A stretch of 8,875 bases of DNA, taken from assembly GCA_041661585.1 (NCBI GenBank), contig JBAZUC010000032.1, positions 1 to 8,875 of the forward strand, read 5' to 3'. This stretch comes from JAPLXD01 sp041661585. Its GTDB lineage: Bacteria > Patescibacteriota > Minisyncoccia > Moranbacterales > UBA11712. Within the stretch, counting starts at the first letter, position 1; every line of letters begins with the position of its first letter. Shown in pieces: positions 5,231-8,875 of this stretch. A model generated the notes under the pieces. The model searched no databases. It was given only the letters and a program-made list of their open reading frames with translations, and had not been told where the DNA came from. A program made the position numbers and the translations under genes.

Positions 5231-6901
5231 CTAAAATAGTCCGCTTATTTTCCCATCCTCATCCACATCAATATTTTCCGCCGCCGGTATTTTGGGAAGC
5301 CCGGGCATCGTCATCATATCCCCCGCGATCGCGACGATGAAGCCTGCTCCATTTGAAAGGCGCAATTCGCGAATATTGAATGTGAAATTTTCCGGCCGCC
5401 CCAAAACTTTGGGATCGTCTGAAAGCGAATACTGGGTCTTGGCAATGCAGATCGGCACTTGGTCAAGATTCTCCGCTTCAAGCGTCGCCATTTGCTTTTT
5501 CGCCTGTTCGGAAAAGGAAACTGATCCGGCGCCATATATAACTTTCGCAATAGTTTCGATTTTTTCAATGATAGATTTTTTCTCGTCGTAGAGCGGAACA
5601 AACTCCGATTTTTCATTTTCAATCACATCCAAAACTGTCTTGGCGAGCTCCACTCCTCCCTCGCCGCCTTTGACCCAAGCATAAGAACGGGCAAATCGCG
5701 CTCCAAGGATCCGAGTTTTTTCTTCTACTAATTTAATTTCCTCCTCCGTATCGGTCGGGAAAATATTGATCGCCACGACCGCCGGCACGCCGAATTTTTT
5801 CAAATTTTCAAGATGTTTTTCCAGATTGACCGTCCCTTTTGCCAGCGCACCTAGATTTTCCAGAGTTAAATTTTCTTTTTCCACTCCGCCGTTGTATTTG
5901 AGCGAGCGGATCGTCGCGACAATCACAACCGCGTCCGGATTGAACCCTGCCAGCCGGCATTTGATATCAAAAAATTTTTCCGCCCCAAGATCGGCCCCGA
6001 ATCCGGCTTCTGTGATGGCATATTCACCAAGTTTCAGGGCGTATTTGGTCGCCAGGATACTGTTGCACCCATGTGCGATGTTTGCAAAGGGTCCGCCGTG
6101 GATGAGCGCCGGCGTATGTTCCAAGGTTTGGACCAAATTTGGTTTCAGCGCGTCCTTGAGAAGCGCCGCGAGAGCGCCCTCAGCCTTGAGTTGGCGCGCA
6201 AAAACCGGTTTTCCCGAATCGTTGAGTCCGACAACAATCCGCCCCAATCTCTCTTTGAGATCCGCAATATTTTCCGAAAGGCACAAAATGGCCATGATCT
6301 CTGACGCGACGGAAATATTAAATCCGTCTTCGCGGCAGTAGTCGCCTGATTTTTTTTCAATTTTCAGCTCAATTTTTCGGAGAACCCGGTCATTGAGGTC
6401 CATGCAACGCTTCCAGAAAATATTTTGAATATCAATTCCCAGCTCGTTTCCAAAATATATATGATTGTCAATCAGCGCCGCCAAAAGATTGTTCGCGGTT
6501 GTGACAGCGTGGATATCGCCCGTGAAATGCAAGTTGATATCCTCCATTGGCATCACCTGCGCGTATCCGCCGCCCGCCGCCCCGCCCTTTATTCCCATAC
6601 AAGGTCCGAGCGACGGTTCGCGAAGCGCCAACACCGATTTTTTCCCAAGCTTCGCCATCGCCTGCGCCAGACCGATCGAAGTTGTCGTTTTTCCTTCTCC
6701 CGCGGGAGTCGGATTGATGGCCGTGACGAGGATAAGTTTTCCATCGGGATTTTTTTCGATCTTCTCCCAAAGTTGGGGTTTGAGTTTCGCTTTATAGTCC
6801 CCATAAAGCTCCAAATCCTCTTCGCCGATGCCAAGAAGACCCGCAATATCTTTTGCGGGCTTCATCTTGGCCTTTTGCGCGATTTCAATATCGGACAGCA
6901 T
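5231..6901 (-). CDS. fhs: Formate-tetrahydrofolate ligase
   Basis: 556 aa, full length for the family. It makes 10-formyltetrahydrofolate from formate, tetrahydrofolate and ATP in the cytoplasm, feeding purine synthesis and formyl-Met-tRNA. Visible landmarks: the P-loop TPAGEGKTT (65-73), REPSLGPCMGIKGGAAGGGY (94-113), the FTGDIHAVTTANNL segment (126-139), HGGPFANIAHGCNS (about 266-279), TEAGFGADLGAEKFFDIKCR (about 294-313) and the C-terminal AGDMMTMPGLPKIPAAENID. All expected blocks are present and the protein looks intact. The ATG at 6901 lies 20 nt after the ndk stop and lacks an SD, so translation may depend on coupling or on an unstructured start. In anaerobic, small-genome bacteria Fhs can act as the main entry of formate into C1 metabolism; with a reductase next to it this forms a minimal folate cluster. 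Confidence 0.97.
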   Translation of the reverse strand: MLSDIEIAQKAKMKPAKDIAGLLGIGEEDLELYGDYKAKLKPQLWEKIEKNPDGKLILVTAINPTPAGEGKTTTSIGLAQAMAKLGKKSVLALREPSLGPCMGIKGGAAGGGYAQVMPMEDINLHFTGDIHAVTTANNLLAALIDNHIYFGNELGIDIQNIFWKRCMDLNDRVLRKIELKIEKKSGDYCREDGFNISVASEIMAILCLSENIADLKERLGRIVVGLNDSGKPVFARQLKAEGALAALLKDALKPNLVQTLEHTPALIHGGPFANIAHGCNSILATKYALKLGEYAITEAGFGADLGAEKFFDIKCRLAGFNPDAVVIVATIRSLKYNGGVEKENLTLENLGALAKGTVNLEKHLENLKKFGVPAVVAINIFPTDTEEEIKLVEEKTRILGARFARSYAWVKGGEGGVELAKTVLDVIENEKSEFVPLYDEKKSIIEKIETIAKVIYGAGSVSFSEQAKKQMATLEAENLDQVPICIAKTQYSLSDDPKVLGRPENFTFNIRELRLSNGAGFIVAIAGDMMTMPGLPKIPAAENIDVDEDGKISGLF

Positions 6902-6921
6902 AGGCTTTTATCAGGATGAGG

Positions 6922-7530
6922 TTATTCCAAAATCCCGTCCAAATTCACGTCGTATATTATTCCCTCTTGAATGAGACGATAATCTGTGATTTCCTGATCC
7001 GAAAACCAATGCTTGATTTCCATTTCGGCTTCTTCGGGAGATCCCGAGGCATGAAGAAGATTGCGCACCGCCCGCTTGTCCATGTCTCCCATCTGGTATG
7101 AATCCAAGACATAGTCTCCACGAATCGTTCCGACATCGGATGTGAGAGGCTCCGTTCCACCCGTGAGTTTTCTTACAATTTTCACCGCATGCGCGCCCTG
7201 CCAGACCATAGCAACAACCGGCCCACTGGTCATATATCTTTTCAGATTATTCAAGATTATTTCGGTAATAGCGATCGGATCCATTGAAGGCGGCTCAAGT
7301 CCTTTGTCCTGATAGCCTTTAATTGTTTTTTCGCCCGTCACTCGCCGCCATTCCGGATCGAGAGTGTAGTGTTTATCAATATGCTCCTCTGTCGGCACAA
7401 GCATTTTGACCGCCAAGAGCTTGAGACCGATCTGTTCGAATCTTTTGATGATCTCTCCGACCAGTGATCTTTGCACGCCATCGGGCTTGATGACCACCAG
7501 CGTCCGTTCATCTTTGAAATGTTTTTCCAT
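6922..7530 (-). CDS. ndk: Nucleoside diphosphate kinase, long form
   Basis: 202 aa against about 140-150 for common bacterial Ndk. The enzyme passes phosphate from ATP to other NDPs through a phospho-histidine. Family signatures: LVVIKPDGVQR (11-21), SGPVVAMVWQG (102-112), GTIRGDY (134-140) and the active-site segment NLLHASGSPEEAEMEI (157-172) with catalytic His160. The extra length is an insert of roughly 40 residues (about 55-97: LDPEWRRVTGEKTIKGYQDK, then GLEPPSMDPIAITEIILNNL) and a C-terminal extension of about 25 residues after HWF. Such long forms are known to me from Patescibacteria and similar genomes. The start at 7530 has no SD; CAAAAAAT precedes it. It is first in the operon with fhs and has a palindrome plus a T-run in its leader that may control expression. 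Confidence 0.95.
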   Translation of the reverse strand: MEKHFKDERTLVVIKPDGVQRSLVGEIIKRFEQIGLKLLAVKMLVPTEEHIDKHYTLDPEWRRVTGEKTIKGYQDKGLEPPSMDPIAITEIILNNLKRYMTSGPVVAMVWQGAHAVKIVRKLTGGTEPLTSDVGTIRGDYVLDSYQMGDMDKRAVRNLLHASGSPEEAEMEIKHWFSDQEITDYRLIQEGIIYDVNLDGILE

Positions 7531-7550
7531 ATTTTTTGAAAATTATTTGA

Positions 7551-7592
7551 TTAAAAAATATTAGCGAGTCCCGCTAACAGAATTATATTAGC
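7551..7592 (-). promoter_or_regulatory. ndk promoter region with palindrome/attenuator-like hairpin
   Basis: A perfect -10 TATAAT (7582-7587) has no good -35 at 16-18 bp; TTGCCA occurs at 20 bp. Just downstream TTAGCG (7572-7577) pairs with CGCTAA (7561-7566) across 5 nt and is followed on the minus strand by TATTTTTTAA, terminator-like. A third copy, GCTAA (7588-7592), lies before the -10 and could pair with the same TTAGC. If transcription starts near 7575 the palindrome overlaps +1 and would act as an operator; if it reads in from upstream it could be an attenuator. Confidence 0.5.
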
Positions 7593-7610
7593 AGAGAAAA
7601 AGATTTTTGG

Positions 7611-7660
7611 CAAAAAGAAAAGCCGGCACCGTTTGCAATTTTTCTGCAAACGAGCCGGCT
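7611..7660 (-). terminator. Strong bipartite intrinsic terminator
   Basis: AGCCGGC (7621-7627) pairs with GCCGGCT (7654-7660), then CGTTTGCA (7630-7637) with TGCAAACG (7645-7652), with a small internal loop between them: 15 bp in all. On the minus strand TTTCTTTTTG follows. It closes the two-gene membrane protein unit, starting 6 nt after the last stop. Confidence 0.9.
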
Positions 7661-7666
7661 TCGGGT

Positions 7667-7792
7667 CTAGATGGGCCAGATGCCATAGACCCAGCGGAAG
7701 AACAACGTGGCCGCACAGAGGCCACAGAATCCGAGAATAACCAGATTTTCGGGAATGTAGTCCCGATTGGCTTTAGCCCTCAAGGCAATCAC
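7667..7792 (-). CDS. Single-TM mini-protein overlapping the upstream membrane protein gene
   Basis: 41 aa from GTG at 7792, or 38 aa from TTG at 7783; stop TAG at 7667-7669. I favour the TTG because GGGGGTGAT, an 8-of-9 match to GGAGGTGAT, the complement of the 16S 3' end, sits at ideal distance before it. The protein has a charged N-terminus (RAKANRDYIPEN), a hydrophobic segment (LVILGFCGLCAATLFF) and the end RWVYGIWPI. The start overlaps the end of the 151-aa gene (stop at 7773), so translation is probably coupled. It is in the +1 frame of that gene, and an A8-G5 run lies at the junction; a frameshift fusion or a sequence error joining both into one protein of about 185 aa is an alternative. 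No family recognised. Confidence 0.65.
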   Translation of the reverse strand: MIALRAKANRDYIPENLVILGFCGLCAATLFFRWVYGIWPI

Positions 7793-8228
7793 CCCCTTTT
7801 TTTTGCGGTCTCTGAAAACATCCGCGGAAAAAATACCAGAGTATGGCATAGGCAATTGCAAAGCAGGCAATGAATAATAATGTGCACCCCCATGCTCCTA
7901 ACCCCGAAACCGCGTTCGGGTTCCACTGGAGGATAGACCACTTGTTCGGCGGGGTTAAGGTTCCGGCGTGAATTGTCTCCGCGCAGGCGTCCGCAGTGCA
8001 CAAGATGGAAAGAATCAACGCTGTCACCAGCGGTCCTCTCGTCTTCCGCGACTTTTGCCGCAAGAAGATGATGGTGGCAGCTGCTATGGTCGCCAACAAA
8101 ATGACAATACCAACCACGAGCAGAGAAACATCAAGCGGCTTTATTGGCAGGCCAAAATGATAATTGATCCCACCTCCGCTAAGAATAAGAAAGATGCCCA
8201 CGAATATTCCTGCCGCTATTCTTTTCAT
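7773..8228 (-). CDS. Four-TM membrane protein of unknown function, 151 aa
   Basis: ATG at 8228 with the SD GGGAGGGAG close upstream; stop TAA at 7773-7775. Hydrophobic segments lie at about 5-20, 33-56, 67-83 and 110-134, joined by short basic loops (RQKSRKTRG, 57-65) and ending in a basic tail (FQRPQKKGGDCLEG). The stretch between TM3 and TM4 (ETIHAGTLTPPNKWSILQW plus NPNAV) is polar with two Trp. The third segment ends in ADACA, which resembles a signal-peptide cleavage region; the protein could be read as a pilin-like or TrbC/VirB2-like small membrane protein, but I cannot confirm this. It has its own near-consensus promoter and shares a terminator with the overlapping mini-protein, so the two form one transcription unit. 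Confidence 0.8.
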   Translation of the reverse strand: MKRIAAGIFVGIFLILSGGGINYHFGLPIKPLDVSLLVVGIVILLATIAAATIIFLRQKSRKTRGPLVTALILSILCTADACAETIHAGTLTPPNKWSILQWNPNAVSGLGAWGCTLLFIACFAIAYAILWYFFRGCFQRPQKKGGDCLEG

Positions 8229-8275
8229 TGTCTCCCTCCCCGGAGAATTTTATAAGAGCTACTTTTAACAAATTT

Positions 8276-8296
8276 ATTGCGACGCACTGCCGCAAT
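8276..8296. promoter_or_regulatory. Inverted repeat at the predicted transcription start
   Basis: ATTGCG (8276-8281) and CGCAAT (8291-8296) separated by 9 nt. It coincides with the expected start point (about 8295) of the promoter at 8302-8330, so it is either an operator or a hairpin at the very 5' end of the mRNA. Confidence 0.4.
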
Positions 8297-8301
8297 TGTG
8301 T

Positions 8302-8330
8302 ATTTTATCACGAAAAATGTCCCGTGTCAA
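8302..8330 (-). promoter_or_regulatory. Near-consensus promoter of the membrane protein unit
   Basis: Minus strand: perfect -35 TTGACA (8325-8330), 17-bp spacer, -10 TAAAAT (8302-8307) preceded by TGA (extended -10). The leader before the ATG at 8228 would be about 67 nt. It is the best promoter in the window. Confidence 0.85.
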
Positions 8331-8357
8331 TCAGCCGTTAAACATCCCTATCTTATC

Positions 8358-8376
8358 GCTTTATATAAAGCCTTTT
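8358..8376 (+). other. Palindrome followed by T-run, terminator-like on the plus strand
   Basis: GCTTTATATAAAGC (8358-8371) is an exact 14-bp palindrome followed on the plus strand by CTTTTTC. No plus-strand gene precedes it. On the minus strand it is the only hairpin between the CapA gene stop and the next promoter, but it lacks a T-run there. The stem is A/T-rich and weak. Confidence 0.35.
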
Positions 8377-8407
8377 TCAATGTTTCACGGATCGGACTTT
8401 TTTGACT

Positions 8408-8875
8408 TTATCTCACTTTCGTCTGTCCTTTTTTCGTCATTTCAAATTTCACTTCGCTAAACTCCATTATCAAATCCGGTTTAATCAAAATTTCCACTCC
8501 CAGCCCTTCCATCGTTTCTTTTTGGAAATATTGGTCGAAGATGAAATTGCCGAGGGAATAGTATATTTTTTTGTTTTTATAAACTTCACTGTCTTCAATA
8601 ACATGCGGATGACCGCCGATGATCGCATCCGCGCCGGCGTCTATGAATTTATACGCTTCATTTTTGATTTCCTGCCCCGGATCGCCAACTTTGTATTCCG
8701 TGCCCCAATGCGGACAGACGACGACGATGTCCGATTTCTTTTTCAAATCTCCGATATCTTCGATCGCTTTTTCAAGGCTGCCGACGATGGAATAATTGTA
8801 ATTCACAAAACCGATTTTTGTTCCGCCAATATTTTTGACAAGAGCCGGACTCTGATCGCCGCCGGTGTCCCCGAA
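8408..8875 (-). CDS. CapA-type metallophosphatase, C-terminal part
   Basis: Open to the right edge; 155 residues and the TAA stop (8408-8410) are visible. The frame continues past the GTG at 8806, so that is not the start. Motifs of the PGA_cap (poly-gamma-glutamate capsule biosynthesis, metallophosphatase-like) family: CPHWGTEY (visible residues 54-61), GADAIIGGHPHVIED (81-95), with histidines typical of metal binding, and IYYSLGNFIFDQ (104-115). The upstream FGDTGGDQSP region fits the family core. Members are usually exported or membrane-anchored and linked to cell-envelope polymers; the N-terminus that would show an anchor is outside the window. No clear terminator follows. The symbol is left blank because CapA homologues often serve roles other than capsule synthesis. 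Confidence 0.9.
   Translation of the reverse strand, partial: FGDTGGDQSPALVKNIGGTKIGFVNYNYSIVGSLEKAIEDIGDLKKKSDIVVVCPHWGTEYKVGDPGQEIKNEAYKFIDAGADAIIGGHPHVIEDSEVYKNKKIYYSLGNFIFDQYFQKETMEGLGVEILIKPDLIMEFSEVKFEMTKKGQTKVR

Noticed and set aside
4793..5239. Plus-strand open frame of 148 codons opposite the reductase gene
   Set aside because: Antisense to a recognised enzyme and rich in F, R and S as expected from reading a coding strand backwards.
5766..6341. Plus-strand open frame of 191 codons opposite fhs
   Set aside because: It lies wholly within the strongly supported fhs gene, has no SD or family motif, and its composition is that of an antisense shadow.
7667..7870. A 67-aa start for the mini-protein at 7870
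   Set aside because: The added residues are out of frame with, and inside, the 4-TM gene; the SD-supported TTG/GTG starts at 7783/7792 are better.
8358..8395. TTGAAA and TAAGAT on the minus strand as a second promoter upstream of 8330
   Set aside because: The spacer is 19 bp, the -10 matches poorly and the far better promoter at 8302-8330 is directly downstream.
8408..8806. Treating 8806 as the start of the CapA-type protein
   Set aside because: The codon is GTG and the frame continues to the window edge with family-like sequence (FGDTGGDQSP), so the gene is cut, not short.

Overview
The window reads as a compact bacterial chromosome segment. Every gene I can support lies on the minus strand, so transcription runs from high to low coordinates. 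A likely source is a Candidate Phyla Radiation (Patescibacteria/Parcubacteria-like) genome. This is an inference from several signs: a nucleoside diphosphate kinase of about 200 residues instead of about 140-150, a DUF5680-type protein, a tRNA gene without an encoded CCA, many very small orphan proteins, A-rich gene starts without Shine-Dalgarno (SD) sequences, and a CCTGCCAGGCAGG palindrome inside a gene. The standard code fits every gene, but none of the twelve visible stop codons is TGA (six TAA, six TAG).

Layout in the direction of transcription (right to left). (1) 8875-8408: C-terminal part of a CapA-type metallophosphatase, cut by the window edge. (2) 8330-7611: a self-contained unit with a near-consensus promoter, a 4-TM membrane protein, an overlapping single-TM mini-protein and a strong terminator. 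(3) 7587-4420: the metabolic core, ndk - fhs (formate-tetrahydrofolate ligase) - a dihydrofolate reductase/RibD-type reductase - a small cysteine-rich protein, with gaps of 20, 9 and 23 nt and a terminator that overlaps the last stop codon. (4) 4400-4122: a near-leaderless 58-aa membrane mini-protein with its own promoter and terminator, whose 5' end lies in a 15-bp-arm inverted repeat. (5) 4095-3825: a cysteine-containing mini-protein with two in-frame SD/ATG pairs and a terminator. (6) 3790-3006: a coiled-coil mini-protein, tRNA-Pro(GGG) flanked on both sides by partial copies of itself, and a 58-aa basic mini-protein with SD and terminator. (7) 2957-794: promoter, structured leader and a 690-aa membrane-anchored beta-propeller protein. 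(8) 785-1: a perfect 12-bp-arm palindrome and the start of a DUF5680-type protein that runs off the left edge.

Functionally, the central operon joins one-carbon/folate chemistry (Fhs charges tetrahydrofolate with formate; the reductase may supply reduced folate or act on a related pterin/pyrimidine substrate) to nucleotide triphosphate supply (Ndk). The cysteine-rich protein at its end has no assigned role. CapA and the beta-propeller protein suggest envelope functions. The less expected content is the set of short genes and RNA-level structure: five small or orphan genes have strong SD sequences while the conserved genes have none, and the tRNA-Pro locus looks rearranged.
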